Below are positions 1 through 11,939 of a stretch of DNA of 64,000 nt, one piece after another. The notes beneath the pieces were generated by a model. It saw nothing but the letters and a program-made list of their open reading frames with translations, ran no database searches and was not told the DNA's origin. Origin of the DNA: Wurfbainia villosa (taxonomy: Eukaryota; Streptophyta; Magnoliopsida; Zingiberales; Zingiberaceae); NCBI GenBank assembly GCA_025175895.1, contig CM045991.1:77363174-77427173 (forward strand). Reading direction: 5' to 3'. The stretch's first letter is position 1; each line of letters begins with the position of its first letter. The position numbers and the translations under genes were made by a program.

Positions 1-98
1 ATGCATAACCATAAATATGCAAACAATGATCATGTGATTCTTATTTCAAAATAAAGATGTTCATATAAAAGATAGACTTTTTAGTATACATCCCAATA
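1..98 (-). mobile_element. F1 LTR fragment, 3' LTR of element B (cut by window edge)
   Basis: On the minus strand this is the first 98 bases of an F1 LTR, beginning TATTGGGATGTATACT where other copies begin TGTTGGAATGTATACT, so the terminal TG has decayed to TA. It is preceded on the minus strand by the polypurine tract at 99-115 (AAGTGGGAGATT type). The rest of the LTR lies outside the window. Confidence 0.85.
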
Positions 99-131
99 AT
101 CTCCCACTTTTACTAAAAGACTATGCTGTCT

Positions 132-1562
132 TCAAACTTCCATACATCTAATTCCCATTCCCTCCACATGCCTATCAAAATCTCTCGCTGGAAGGGCCTT
201 AGTGAAAGGATTTGTCGGGTTATCCTCTAATACAATCTTAGCCACAACAACTTCTCCTCTCTTTACGATTTCTCGTATCAGGTGGTACTTGCGCTCTATG
301 TGTTTACTTGCCTTATGGGCACATGGTTCCTTCGAGTTTGCAACTGCACCACTATTATCATAATAAATTGTGATAGTTCTGGGAAAACTAGGAATCACAT
401 CTAAGTCCATCAAGAAGTTCTTAAGCCACACAGCTTCTTTGGCCGCCTCAGAGGCTGCCACATTCTCAGCTTCCATGGTAGAGTCCGCCATGCATTTCTA
501 CTTGACACTCCTCCATACAATGGCTCCACCTCCTAAAGTAAACACAAAACCTGAGTTAGACTTAATTTTATCCCTATCTGATTGGAAGTCGAAATCTATG
601 TAACCTACATGGAGTAATTGGTCTGCCTGGTAAACTAGCATATAATCCCTAGTCCTTCTCATGTACTTCAAAATATGCTTTACCACAGTCCAATTTCCTT
701 GTCCTGGATTTCTCTAATATTTGCTGACCATGCCGATGGCAAAGCAGATATCCGGTCTCGTACATAGCATGACATACATGAGGCTTCCTACTGCCAAAAC
801 ATAAGGAACCGCTTGAATCTCCTCTATCTCCTTAGATGTTCTAGGACACATCTCCTTAGATAAAGGAACTCCATGCCTGAAAGGTAGAAAACCTTTCTTG
901 GAGTTATGCATGCTAAAATGATCCATAATGGTGTCTATGTATGAAGCTTCAGATAAGCACAACATCCTTTTCCTGCGATCCCATATAACCTTGATCCCAA
1001 CCATGTGTCCCACTTCTCCCAAGTCCTTCATATCAAACTATTTGGACAACCATACCCTTACGTCCGATAACACCTTGACATTGTTGCCAATTAACAAAAT
1101 GTCATCTACGTATAGTATAAGAAATACCACTATATTTCCGTCACATCTCTTGTATACACAAGACTCATCTGGACTTTGAATAAATCCATAAGACTAGATT
1201 ACCACATCAAAGCGGATGTTCCAAGTTCTCGAAGCTTGCTTCAATCCATAAATGGATCGATTAAGCTTTCACACAAGATGCTCTTTGCCGTTTGCAATGA
1301 ATCTCTCTGGTTGCTTCATATAGATGTTTTCCTCAAGACATCCATTAAGGAAAGTTGTCTTGACATCCATCTGCCATACCTCATAATTCATATGAGCAGC
1401 AATACATAAGAGAATCCGGATAGACTTAAGCATGGCTACCGGCGAAACGGTCTCCTCATAATCGATACCCTCTTTCTGAGTATACCCCTTTGTAACAAGC
1501 CTCGCTTTGAAAGTCTCAACCTTCCCATCTATTCCTCTCTTTCTTTTGTAGATCCACTTACA
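132..1562 (-). pseudogene. Element B reverse transcriptase and RNase H (decayed copia pol)
   Basis: This minus-strand segment encodes the end of a Ty1/copia polyprotein. The RT part carries VDVKT-type motifs and YVDD near 1110, which would copy the genomic RNA into cDNA. The RNase H part carries YYDNSGA and ends FTKALPARDFDRHVEG. One reading frame runs through nearly all of it, but it is broken by stops at 498, 714, 1038, 1194 and 1269. The first four are TAG where sister copies have CAG. Another stop lies near 1575 at the join to the integrase tail. The conserved Glu region reads MEAENVAAS instead of MEVEYVAAS. It cannot give a functional product. Assignment to copia RT-RH is firm from similarity to the other copies in the window. 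Confidence 0.9.
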
Positions 1563-2690
1563 TCAAATGTCTTTTACACCATTGGGTTGTTCTACTAGCT
1601 CCCAGACCGGATTTAAATCCATAGATTCTATCTCAGAATTCATCGCACTTTGCCAAGATACTGCATCTTTATCTTGGATCGCCTCGTCATATGTCCAGGG
1701 ATTAGGTTCATGTTCGCCAGGGACCAAATCATAAGATTCTCCCAAAAACATGAATCTATCAGGCTGTCTAACAACCCTCCCACTACAACGAGGTATCACC
1801 TATGTATCCTTTGTGACATACGGTGTAGTGACTTGTGGTATATCCTCTTGTACCGGTGGTACTGAAGCAGTGACTTCCCCTCTTAATTCCTCCAGAACAA
1901 TCTTGCTCATGGGTTTGTGGTTCATCACATAGTCTTATTCTAGAAATCTGGCATTTGTGCTAACGATCACCTTCTGATCTCTAGGACTATAAAACAAACC
2001 ACCTTTCGTTCCTCTAGGATAGCCAACGAACATGCGCACTTCTATACGAGGTTCCAACTTACCACCGTCTGCCTTCAGCACATGTGTTGGACTCCCCCGT
2101 ATTCTAATATGTCTCAGACTAGGCTTTCTCCCAGTCCATAATTCTATGGGAGTAGAAGTCACTGATTTAGATGGTACCAAGTTCAGAATATACACTATCG
2201 TATCTAGAGCATATCCCCATAACGAATATGGAAAATCAGAATAACTCATCATTGATCTAACCATCTCCATAAGAGTCCTATTCCTTCGCTCTGCTACACT
2301 ATTCTCTCTGGGTGTGCCAAAGTGCATAATTGGGATTGAATCCCAACCTCTGATAAGTAATTCCTAAACTCTCCCAAGAGGTACTCTCCACCACGATCAG
2401 ATCGTAGTGTCTTGATACTTTTACCCTGATGTTTCTCCACATCAGCCTTGAATTCTTTGAACTTGTCAAAGCATTCAGACTTGCGGCGCATCAAGTAAAT
2501 GTATCCATATCTTGAATAATCGTCTATTAAAGAAACGAAATACTCAAAGCCACCTCTTGCCTGGATAGACATAGGACCACACAAATTAGAATGAACCAAT
2601 TCCAACACATCTTTGGCTCTATACCCCATGGCCTTAAAAGGCCTCTTGGTCATTTTACCCTCCAATCAAGATTCACAGATTGGGAAATCT
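1563..2690 (-). pseudogene. Element B integrase (decayed)
   Basis: Minus-strand integrase remains of element B. The core (about 2294-2665) shows FIDDYSRYGY-like residues as LIDDYSRYGY, then RSDRGGEYL. The segment 1935-2327 holds the conserved Glu region (NSVAERRNRTL) and the C-terminal GYPRGTKGGLFY block. 1563-1799 is the linker towards RT. The first catalytic Asp region reads VHSNLCGPM, where a less decayed copy (element F) has VHSDLCGPM, so one acidic residue is lost. A frameshift near 2310 joins the two halves. Integrase would insert cDNA into the host chromosome; this copy is inactive by sequence. Confidence 0.88.
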
Positions 2691-2699
2691 TTCACCACT

Positions 2700-3156
2700 A
2701 ATGAACCCAGAGGTCCATCAGCTATCAACCTTTGAATTCTACTTAGGTTAATATAACCTAGCCTTAGTGTCAAAGATATGTTTGGTTCATCTTCGAAGGT
2801 TCTTTTCTCTTATTTGAATTAGAAGATGAGTTATTTACTTCTATTTGCATCGTGGGAGCTTTTGGTTCAAGTGTATATAAATTTCCTTTCAATGCACCAG
2901 AATAGATAATCTCCCTATTCCTTTTTATAACAACTCTGTTATTAAAAGAAATAGAATATTTATCCATAAACAATTTAGAAACTGAAATCAAATTCTTTCT
3001 AAATAAAGGTACATAAAGGCAATTCTTAAGAACCAAAACTTTATTCCTCTCAAAAGACAAATAAACATCTCCCACTGCAACAACCGCTACCTTCGTAGCA
3101 TTACCCAAGTAGATGATAACAGATTTAGACCAAAATCCAGGTAGTCCTTCTTCCAA
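2700..3156 (-). pseudogene. Element B protease end and GAG-pre-integrase (5'-truncated)
   Basis: This minus-strand fragment begins within the protease region (GNATKVAVVAVGDVYL) and continues through LYVP..RKNLISVSKLF to the lysine-rich NKRKEPSKMNQTYL segment that precedes the zinc-binding integrase N-terminus. The DTGATDH protease active site, present in elements A and F, is absent here, as is all of gag. The deletion must have removed well over 1 kb between the leader and the protease. Confidence 0.8.
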
Positions 3157-3346
3157 AGATTTACTATCAAGTGAAGCACATTACCTGTTTCTTCTCCTCC
3201 TCGAGATCCTCCCGCATTAAACTGGCAAATCCTATTTCTCCTTCTTCTGCCTTTATTATATGAAAAGTGCATAAAAACCTTTGGGCAACCATCCTCGACC
3301 GAGCACTGACAAAATAGCACTTTCCGCTACCGAGTTCTCCACTAAT
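3157..3346 (-). other. Deletion scar between element B pol and its 5' LTR
   Basis: In intact F1 elements about 1 kb of leader and about 0.8 kb of gag separate LTR and protease. Here only 190 bases remain. A short stretch near 3250-3280 resembles leader sequence seen at 32955-32985. The primer-binding site expected beside the LTR is missing. No reading frame here matches gag. Confidence 0.6.
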
Positions 3347-4507
3347 TGAAGGGTTTTGCTTATCGAGTCTGTGAGGGGAAACTTCGCTTCCCACTTCACC
3401 TTGGTTGTTTATTCATGGCGATCCCATTGATGTCCTCGGATTAAAAAATTTAATCCTAGACAAAAGAAATTGCCCAAACAATCAAGTCATCATCGTGCTA
3501 TTCATTTAGAGAGGTCACTTGAACAAACACTTTGTTCAAGCGACCATCCTCTATTCTACGAGTAGCCGCGGAATAGACGATGTACGGATCGCCGACTTTT
3601 GTATTTATGATCGGGATCCAAGTATTATTTAGCCACAAATAGAATATTACATGCTCATAATTGAAAAAGAAAAAAAAACATGTTACAAAAGAGAATGGAG
3701 AATCGATATACCTCTCGATCTTCTAACGTATGACCTTCCTCATTTCGGATGTCCTGTGGGCGACGATATACCAAAAGATGAAGCTCCTAGATCACCAATC
3801 TTCCTTCCTTGCTCGTTCCGAGCAATAGGAAGAATAAAAACAAGTCTCTTCTCCTTCCTATAGCCAACCAACAAGCAACAAGGAGAATACTTGCCGCCGG
3901 CCAATAAGGAGGAGGAGATGATGATGGAAAATGACCAAGACACCAAGGGAAAGCCCTAAGTCTTGTTTCCACCACTCAAGGAGAAGGAGAAGGAGGTGTT
4001 TTGAGGCCGACCAAGAGCTGGAAGAAGTTGAATGGGCGCCGGCAGCTAGAGGAAGAAGAAGAAGCAAGGATAACTTTCCTTATTAGGTGCCGCCCAAGCC
4101 CAAATCCTAGCTCCTCTTCTTGCCGCCAACCCCAAAACCCTAACTCCTCTTGATTCAAACTCCACGCCAACCCCTTGTCCTCCTTTTATAGAGTTAGGGA
4201 TAAGCCTCCTTTTAATCTCCACCATTGGTTCTAGGGATTTAATCTCAACCGTCGGATCTGGAGATTTAATCTCAACCGTCGGATCTTAGAGATTTAATCT
4301 CTACCTTTGGATCTAGAGTTTTGTTTCTATCCATTGGATCTAAGCTTCATGAGGTGTTAATAGGCTACATTAGGGACCATGAGGAGGAGTTGGATCTTGG
4401 CCACCCATGGATCAAGCCCACATAAAGTCCGATAAACTAATGATAATCCAATCCACTAAAGGATTATCATTGATCTACCTCACCAAGCCCCATAAGTTAA
4501 TATGGGC
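3347..4507 (-). mobile_element. F1 LTR shared by elements B and C, 3' part (minus sense)
   Basis: The left edge TGAAGGGTTTTGC is the reverse complement of the LTR end (...AAAACCCTTCA). It matches the LTR at 30701, which has a proper primer-binding site. The LTR resumes at 16259-16996 after element A, giving about 1.9 kb, the length of the LTR at 33036-34936. It serves as 5' LTR of B and 3' LTR of C. A TATA-like TTTTATA (TATAAAA on the minus strand) lies at 4184-4190 with four 27-bp repeats at 4208-4318. A hairpin with arms CTTGAACAAA and TTTGTTCAAG and loop CAC is at 3528-3550. Confidence 0.88.
4503..4507. repeat. Target-site duplication of element A, left copy (TGGGC)
   Basis: TGGGC directly precedes the TG of the A 5' LTR. 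TTGGC at 16254-16258 follows the CA of the 3' LTR. The pair differs at one base. Joining the flanks restores the uninterrupted minus-strand LTR as seen near 12995-13010. Confidence 0.85.
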
Positions 4508-5445
4508 TGTTGGAATGTATACTGAAAGCCTAGCTCTTTTGTATGAACATTTTTATTTTGAAATAAGAATCACATGATCATTGTTTGTACTTTATATTTA
4601 TTATATGTGTGCATATTGTCTAATACTTTACATTGTAGATAACTTGGTGCTTGGTGTGGCACAGAAGATCATGTTATCAGTCCGTTGTAGAATATAAGTA
4701 GAGGCTCACAACCAAGATGGTTTTGGATAAACCATTGGCATGGTTGTAGTGTAGCTTGGTATTGCTTTGTCTTGAACATAGAGTTACACTAGTACACTTA
4801 GGTGTATTGAGCAAGACCGACATAGAGGTGATTCAATTTATTGCTGACTACATAATTGAATCGGACCTCGGATATTATGTTGTACATGCTATTAATCCCG
4901 ATATAATAACGGGCACATGTACTTAGTATTTATTTCTTTGATTTACCAAAGGGTGAGATTTAAATGGATTAAATAAATATGCCCGGTAAGTTGGGAAATG
5001 ATATTATTTACATGGTGTGTCGTTAATTATAGGAGGAAACCGTGTCCTATATATTAGGTTGATGATGTCCCCTTGAGGAGCTTATAAGGTTCATCATGTA
5101 AACCCTGTAGGTTGACTTAGTCAACATGATGATAAGGTTAAGTGGTACTACTCGAGGAGTTAGATGTTAATTGATTGATGGTCAGTAAATCAATTAATTG
5201 ATGGACATTCGATATCTTAAACATGGGGAGATGGATGTACAAATAATGTATGGAGCCCATATTAATTTATGAGGGTTGGTGAGGTAATTCAATGATGATC
5301 CTCTAGTGGAATGGAACATTATTGATGGATCAAGTTTGTGTGGTTTCGATCCATTGGGTGGCTAAGATCCAACTCCTCCTCATGGTCCCTATCGTAGCCT
5401 AATATAATCCTCATGAAGCCTAGATCCAATGATGGAAAACAAAAC

Positions 5446-5715
5446 TCTAGATCCGACGGTGGAGATTAAATCTCTAGATCCGACGGTTGAGATTAAATCT
5501 CTAGATCCGACGGTTGAGATTAAATCCCAAGATCCGACGGTTGAGATTAAATCTCTAGATCCGATGGTTGAGATTAAATCCCTAGATCCGACGGTGGAGA
5601 TTAATTCCCTAGATCCGACGGTTGAGATTAAATCTCTAGATCCGACGGTTGAGATTAAATCTCTAGATCCGACGGTTGAGATTAAATCCCTAGAACCAAC
5701 GGTGGAGATTAAAAC
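5446..5715 (+). repeat. 27-bp tandem array in F1 LTR, 10 copies
   Basis: Ten units of 27 bases carry TCTAGATCCGACGG followed by TTGAGATTAAATC (first base of the second half varies T/G). Each unit holds CCGAC and CGGTTG. Since 27 is divisible by three the array stays open as a protein-like LDPTVEIKS repeat; this is a by-product, not a gene. The array ends 18 bases before the TATA box. Confidence 0.95.
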
Positions 5716-5733
5716 AAGGCTTAAGCCTAACTC

Positions 5734-5740
5734 TATAAAA
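5734..5740 (+). promoter_or_regulatory. TATA box of A 5' LTR
   Basis: TATAAAA within CTCTATAAAAGGAGG. The same context recurs in all F1 LTRs at the same place after the 27-bp array, so it is the likely core promoter for element transcription. Confidence 0.75.
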
Positions 5741-6577
5741 GGAGGCTTAAGGTGGGTGGCAAGCTAAGTTAGTGGGTTGGTTTTGGAGATTAGGGTTTTG
5801 CCTATCATAAGCTTGGGCGGCAAGAAACCCTAAGGAGATTAGGGTGTGGTTCCTTGGTTGGGCGGATAGGGTTTGGAAGTTAGAGTGGGTGGCAACAATA
5901 GGTCTTCTTCCTAAGGTGTTGTCGGCACCTATCTCTCTTCCCTCTACCTTGGCCGGCGGTCAACCTATTCCTCTTCTTTTCCTCTTGGCCGGCGGCACAA
6001 AGGAGCTTGGGATTGTTCCCTTGTTTGGTTCCTTGGTTGGCCATCTTGTTCTCTCTTTTCTTGGGGCCGGCGGCATCAAGTCTTTGTGGCTTGGTGGTTG
6101 GCTCAAGCAAGAAGGGAAGGAGAGTTCTTCTTTCTTTTGATTGAAGAAGATCTAGGAAGCTTCAACTTGTGGAGGATCTTCGCCCACACGAGGTCTACAA
6201 GGAGGTTAGGACATACGATAGAAGATCGAGAGGTATAAAAGTTTTACAAGTTTTATTATCGATCTTTTCATGTTCTTATTAATATGTTTGTATGTGTTGA
6301 TTATACATGTCTACATCCATATGTATTTGTATAATCATGGACCCCGAAGATAAACACAAAAACCGGCGATTCGTCCGTCGTCTCTTCCGCGGCTAACCGA
6401 CTAGAAGAGTTTTGTTTCTTGATCAACTAGTTTGTTCAAGCGATCGCTCAAGTCGTTAGCATGATGACGAATTGGTTGTGCTTAGGAAACTCATCCCATC
6501 CGGATTAGTTTTCATTAGTGAAAATTTTAATCTGGGGACATGGGAGCCAACGAGCCTCCGAGCAATGCCATCAAATT

Positions 6578-6590
6578 TAGTATCAGAGCC
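6578..6590 (+). other. Primer-binding site of element A
   Basis: TAGTATCAGAGCC lies five bases after the LTR end. It matches the plant initiator tRNA-Met binding site TGGTATCAGAGCC except for one G-to-A change. A mutated primer site fits a decayed element. Confidence 0.85.
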
Positions 6591-7640
6591 ACGGTTTCCG
6601 ATTTTGTGTGTTTTGGATTCGGTTACTTTCATGCACTTATCATATATTGTATATGTCGGATGATAGTAGGATGTGCGTAGGATAACTTTTTGGTTGCAGA
6701 CATAAGTTCCAACTATTATGGCTATATATGTGTGTATGTGATTGCATGTGTGTGTGATTGTATATTATTTGAATCCTCGGGGTTGACAAGGCTAAATTAG
6801 TATTTAATTTTTGTAATTAAATACGGCATTGTTTAGCCACTCATTTTAGTTTACTTTCGATCTAGATTATTTGTACACTCCTTCATGGAGTATAAGATCG
6901 ATGGATGTAAATTAAAATAGTTTATCTTGGCTCGGATCTCTTTGGTGACTTGCGCACGGGAAAAGGTGGAGTGGACGAGGTGGCGACACGACGGGACGCA
7001 TATTGGAGAACAATGCAATAATAGTTGGGAAAATTCTGATTTTTTCCATATTTATTGCTGATTTGTTTTATATTCATGTTGTGTGTGCTTTAAAATTCCT
7101 CACTGTTAATTTACTAAGTGGGAGAGGGACATTTTAATTAATTCCCGCGACCTCCATTACAATTTGACGTGTGATGCAACAAACTTGCGCGTCGGCTCTG
7201 AGTGCCTTCCTCCCCATCGGATGAGTTTGTTTGCGGATCACTAGGTCAAATAATGGTTATAGGAAATTATTTAGGAGCGTGTGTACTTCCCCATCGGTAA
7301 GGCACATAATCCGAGATAATTCCCTTAGTATCGTGTAATGGTGCACACTTAGATGTAAATAAAAAGTATCCTCCCCATCGGAGTTACTGCTTTTATTTGT
7401 AGGGCCAAAGAGGAACCAACTATTAATTTTATTTGTCAAAAAGTATGGTTGACAAGATAATAAAATTAATGGGTTAAACCTCATCTTACAAATGTAGAAT
7501 TCGTATACGTCCACACTATCGTGGCATGCGATATTCTCGGTGTTTTGAGGTGTTGGTTGATTTCGAAATTTTATTGTTTGAGGAATCAATGATATTTGAA
7601 ATCTAATATTTTGATCATTATGATTCTTAGGTTTTTTCAA
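6591..7640 (+). other. Element A untranslated leader
   Basis: About 1 kb without a convincing coding frame. The same leader recurs at 39903-40923 in element F (plus) and at 29726-30700 and 32027-33021 (minus), so it is a true part of F1 elements. It would carry RNA signals such as packaging, but none can be assigned. Confidence 0.7.
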
Positions 7641-9515
7641 ATGGATTTCAACCCACTTGCTGTGATATTAAAAGAAAATAAACTTATTGGAACAAATTAT
7701 ATTGATTGGAAAAGAAATTTGGATATTGTCTTAACTGGAGAGGAGTACAAATTTGTACTCTTCGAGGTCTGTCCTTTTAAGCCCACCGATAACTCTGATG
7801 AAAAGGAGAAAGAGAGTTATAAGAAATGGATCAAGGCAGATGAGATGGCGCGGTGTTACATTTTGGCATCTATGTTAAATGTGCAGCAACATTAGCATCA
7901 GGCTATGGCCACGACTTATGACATGATGCTCAATCTCAAGGAACTTTTCGGACATCAGAGTAAGGGGGCCAGACAGGAGGCTATGAGGAACTTGATGACG
8001 ACCACCATGATCGAGGGAACACCTGTCAGGGACCATGTTCTCAAGATGATGGCTCATCTGAATGAGATGGAAGTCCTCGGAGCTGAGATCGATGGGGAAA
8101 CCCAGGTCGATATCATTCTCCAGTCTCTTCCTAGGAGTTTTGAGCAGTTCCGCCTCAACTACAACATGAACAAAAGGTTGTATTCATTGGTGGAGCTTCT
8201 GACAGAACTCCAGGTGGTAGAGGGGCTTTTTCGTCAAAGCGCTCAAGCCATGGTTGCTCAGAAGGTTTCTACTTCTAAACCGAAAGGTAAGAAGAAGAAG
8301 AAGCAAGTTGGAGCAAAGAAAGTGGCAGTAGGACCTCAGGCAGGAGTGAAGAAGCCGAAAGGCAAGTGCTTCACTTGCAAGCAGACTGGACATTGGAAGG
8401 CAGACTATCCTCGTCGAAAGAACAAAGGTATATCTTCTTGTTTAGTTGTTGAAACATGTTTAGCGGTGTTATCTACTAGTACCTGGTGTGTAGATACAGG
8501 AGCCACTGATCATGTCTGTAATACTTTACAGGGGTTCCAGGAAACCCGACGACTAGCTGAGGGAGAGATTACCGAATTCATGGGCAATGCTTCAAAGGTG
8601 GCGGCTATTGCAGTGGGAGACGTTTATTTATCTTTTGATAGGAATAAAGTTTTGGTTTTGAAAAATTATCTTTATGTACCTACTTTTAGAAAGAATCTAA
8701 TTTCAGTTTCTAAATTGTTTCTGGATGGATATTCTGTTTCTTTTCATGACAAAGTTGTTATAAAAAGGAATAGGGAGATTATCTGTTCTGGTACATTGGT
8801 TGGCAATTTGTACACTCTTGAACCGAAAACTCCCATGATGCATATAGAAGTGAATAACTCATCTTCTAAGTCTAATAAGAGAAAAGAACCTTCGAAAATG
8901 AACCAGACATATCATTGGCACCTAAGACTTGGTCATATTAACCTGAGTAGAATTCAAAGGTTGATAGTTGATGGACCCATGGGTTCATTAGTGGTGGAAG
9001 ATCTCCCAATCTGCGAGTCTTGCTTGGAAGGTAAGATGACCAAGAGGCCTTTTAAGGCTAAGGGGTATAGAGCCAAAGATGTATTGGAATTGGTTCATTC
9101 TTATTTGTGTGGTCCTATGTCTATCCAGGCTAGAGGTGGCTTTGAATACTTTGTCTCTTTTATAGACGATTATTCAAGGTATGGATACATTTACTTGATG
9201 CGCCGCAAGTCTGAATGCTTTGATAGGTTCAAAGAATTCAAGGCTGATGTGGAGAACCGTCAAGGTAAAAGTATCAAGACACTACGATATGATCGTGGTG
9301 GTGAGTACCTCTTGGGAGAGTTTAGAAGTTACTTATCAGAGGCTGGGATTAAATCCCAATTGTCACTTTGGCACACCCTGCGAATGGTGTGGCGGAGGCG
9401 AAGGAATAGGACTCTTATGGAGATGGTTAGATCGATGATGAGTTATTACGAGTTACGATTAGATTACGGGGTTTGCTCTGGAAATGGCGGACACATTGAA
9501 CTTGGTTCCATCTAA
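7641..9515 (+). pseudogene. Element A gag, protease and integrase core (broken)
   Basis: The likely gag start is the ATG of MDFNPLAVILKENKL at 7641. One frame continues to 9515, interrupted by TAG at 7893. Order: gag capsid region (DWKRNLDIVL to NYNMNKRLYSL), lysine-rich stretch, zinc knuckle CFTCKQTGHWKADY (last Cys is Tyr; element F keeps Cys), protease WCVDTGATDHVC, GAG-pre-integrase with HLRLGH and CESC, and integrase core FIDDYSRYGY. The first integrase Asp is Tyr (VHSYLCGPM). Two small indels near 9375-9395 scramble the conserved Glu region. Gag would form the particle; protease would cut the polyprotein. The zinc-knuckle and integrase losses, besides the stop, make this copy non-functional. 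Confidence 0.93.
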
Positions 9516-11152
9516 GTCGATTACCCTCTACTCCACAAAATTGTGGGTGTAAGCCTAGTCTAAGACATATTCGGATTTGGGGTAGTCGGCACATGTCTTT
9601 GAAGGGAGATGCTGGTAAGTTGGAATCTCGTACAGAAGTACGCTTGTTTGTTGGTTACCCTAAGGGAACGAAGGGTGGTTTATTCTATAGTCCTAGAGAT
9701 CAGAAGGTGATCGTGAGTGCGAATGCCAGATTTCTAGAGGAAGACTATGTGATGAACCACAAGCCCACGAGTAGGATTGTTCTTGAGGAGTTGACAGGGG
9801 AAGTCCCGACTTCAGTACCACCGATACAAGAGGAAATACCATAAGTCACTGCACCGTGTGTCACTGAGCATACACAGGAGGCACCTCGTCATAGTGAGAG
9901 GGTTGTTAGACAACCCATGAGATTCATGTTCTTGGGAGAGTCTTCAAACTTAGTCCCTGGTAAACATGAACCTGATCCCTGGACATATGACGAGGCACTC
10001 CAAGATAGAGATGCGGTATCTTGGCAAAGAGCGATGAATTCAGAGATAGAATCTATGGATTCTAATCATGTCTGGGAGTTAGTAGAACCACCCGATGGTG
10101 TGAAAGCCATTGGATGCAAGTAGATCTACAAGAGAAAGAGAGGAGTAGACGGGAAGGTTGAGACCTTCAAAGCTAGGCTTGTTGCGAAAGGGTATACTTA
10201 GAAAGAGAGTATCGATTATGAGGAGACCTTTTCACCGATAGCTATGCTTAAGTCTATCCGGATTCTCTTATCTATTGATGCTCATGAGGATTATGAGATT
10301 TGGCAGATGGATGTCAAGACAGCTTTCCTTAACGGAAGTCTTGAGGAAAACATCTATATGAAGCAACCAGAGGGATTCAATGCAAAGGGCAAAGAGCATC
10401 TTGTGTGTAAGCTTAATCGGTCCATTTATGGATTGAAGCAAGCTTCTAGATCTTGGAACATCCGCTTTGATGAGGTAATCCAGTCATATGGATTTATTCA
10501 AAGTCCGGATGAGCCTTGTTTATACAAGAGATGTGATGGAAACGTAGTGGTATTTCTTGTACTATACATAGATGACATTTTGTTAGTTGGCAACAATATC
10601 AGAGTGTTATCAGACGTAAGGGTATGGTTGTCCAAACAGTTTGATATGAAGGACTTGGGAGAAGTGGGACACATCCTTGGGATCAAGGTGATAAGGGATC
10701 ACAAGAAAAGGATGTTGTGCTTATCTCAAGCTTCATACATTGACACTATCCTTGATCGTTTTAGCATGCAGAACTCCAAGAAAGGTTTTCTACCTTTTAG
10801 GCATGGAGTACCTTTATCTAAAGAGATGTGTCCCAAAACATCAAAGGAGATAGAGGAGATGAAGGCGGTTCTTTATGCTTCGGCAGTAGGAAGCCTCATG
10901 TATGCTATGCTATGTACGAGACCAGATATATGCTTTGCCGTGGGCATGGTTAGTAGATATCAGAGTAATCCTGGAAAGGGACATTGGACTGCGGTAAAGC
11001 ATATATTGAAGTACTTGAGAAGGACTAGGGATTATATGCTGGTTTACTGGGCAGATCAATTAGTCTCTGTGGGTTACACGGATTCTGATTTCCAATCAGA
11101 TAGGAACAACAGTAAGTCTACCTCGGGGTTTGTGTTTACTTTTGGAGGTGGA
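9516..11152 (+). pseudogene. Element A integrase tail, RT and start of RNase H (broken)
   Basis: After a frame-broken stretch at 9430-9600, the integrase C-terminal GYPKGTKGGLFYSPRDQKV block runs from 9593. Stops follow at 9842 (TAA for CAA), 10121 (TAG for TGG) and 10199 (TAG for CAG), judged against element F at 48440, 48720 and 48800. RT is then open from 10244: WQMDVKTAFLNG, LNRSIYGLKQASRSW, YIDDILL (YVDD in sister copies) and MYAMLCTRPDI. RNase H begins YTDSDFQSD and is cut at GFVFTFGGG by the nested solo LTR. Confidence 0.93.
11148..11152. repeat. Target-site duplication GTGGA, left copy
   Basis: GTGGA at 11148-11152 and at 13753-13757 flank the solo LTR exactly. Removing the LTR and one copy keeps the RNase H reading frame of element A. 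Confidence 0.95.
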
Positions 11153-11939
11153 TGTTGGCAATGTGCTAATCCTCGGAATGCTCATAGGCTCCCATGTCCC
11201 CGGATTAAAATTTTCACTAATGAAAACTAATCCGGATGGGATGAGTTTCCTAAGCACAACCAATTCATCGTCGTGCCAACGACTCGAGCGATCGCTTGAA
11301 CAAACTAGTTGTTCAAGCAACCAAACTCTTCTAGTCGATTAGCCACGGAAGAGACGACGGACGGATCGCCGGTTTTTGTGTTTCTTATTCGGGGCCCATG
11401 ATTATACAAATACATGCAAATGCAAACTAGTATAATCAACATATACTAACATAAAGAACATAAGCTAGCATATCAAATAAGAACATGAAAAGAACAATAA
11501 TAAAAGTTGTGAAACTTTTATACCTCTTGATCTTCTATCGTATGTCCTAACCTCCTTGTAGACTTCGTGTGGGCGAAGATCCTCCACAAGTTGAAGCTTC
11601 CTAGATCTTCTTCAATCCAAGAAAGAAGAACTCTCTTTCCCTTCTTGCTTGAGCCAACCACCAATCCACAAAAGGATTGATGCCGCCGGCCCCAAGAATA
11701 GAGAGAACATAATGGAAACAACCAAGGAACCGAACTAGGGACAAACCCTAGTTTTGGTGCCGCCGGCCAAGATGGAGTGAAGAGGAGAAAGGGAATATGT
11801 TGGGCGCCGACTACGGTGGAGGGAATAGAGGAAAGAGCCGGCCACAACCTAGGAAGAGGAAGAGCTCCTCTCCTATAGTTGCCGCCCACCTTCCTTGCAT
11901 ACCCTAGCCGCCCAACCATAGGAGCCAAACCCTTAGGTC

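Larger units (their letters stand above)
4508..6573 (+). mobile_element. 5' LTR of element A
   Basis: Starts TGTTGGAATGTATACTG and ends CAATGCCATCA. U3 holds a 10-copy 27-bp array (5446-5715) with a TATA box (5734-5740) just downstream. Near the end, arms CTTGATCAA and TTGTTCAAG around loop CTAGT (about 6418-6440) form the U5 hairpin, with one mismatch in this copy. Confidence 0.93.

Noticed and set aside
3651..4170. Open frames in the transcribed part of the minus-strand F1 LTR, also at 31014-31606
   Set aside because: These lie wholly within LTR sequence; overlapping frames on both strands reflect low-complexity GAAGAAG and GCCGCC runs.
5429..5767. Open frame encoding ten LDPTVEIKS repeats, with similar ones at 12365-12829, 15103-15513 and 33832-34023
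   Set aside because: The 27-bp array is open simply because 27 is divisible by three and the unit lacks a stop. It lies upstream of the TATA box, units of 26 bases in element F break the frame, and the opposite strand is equally open.
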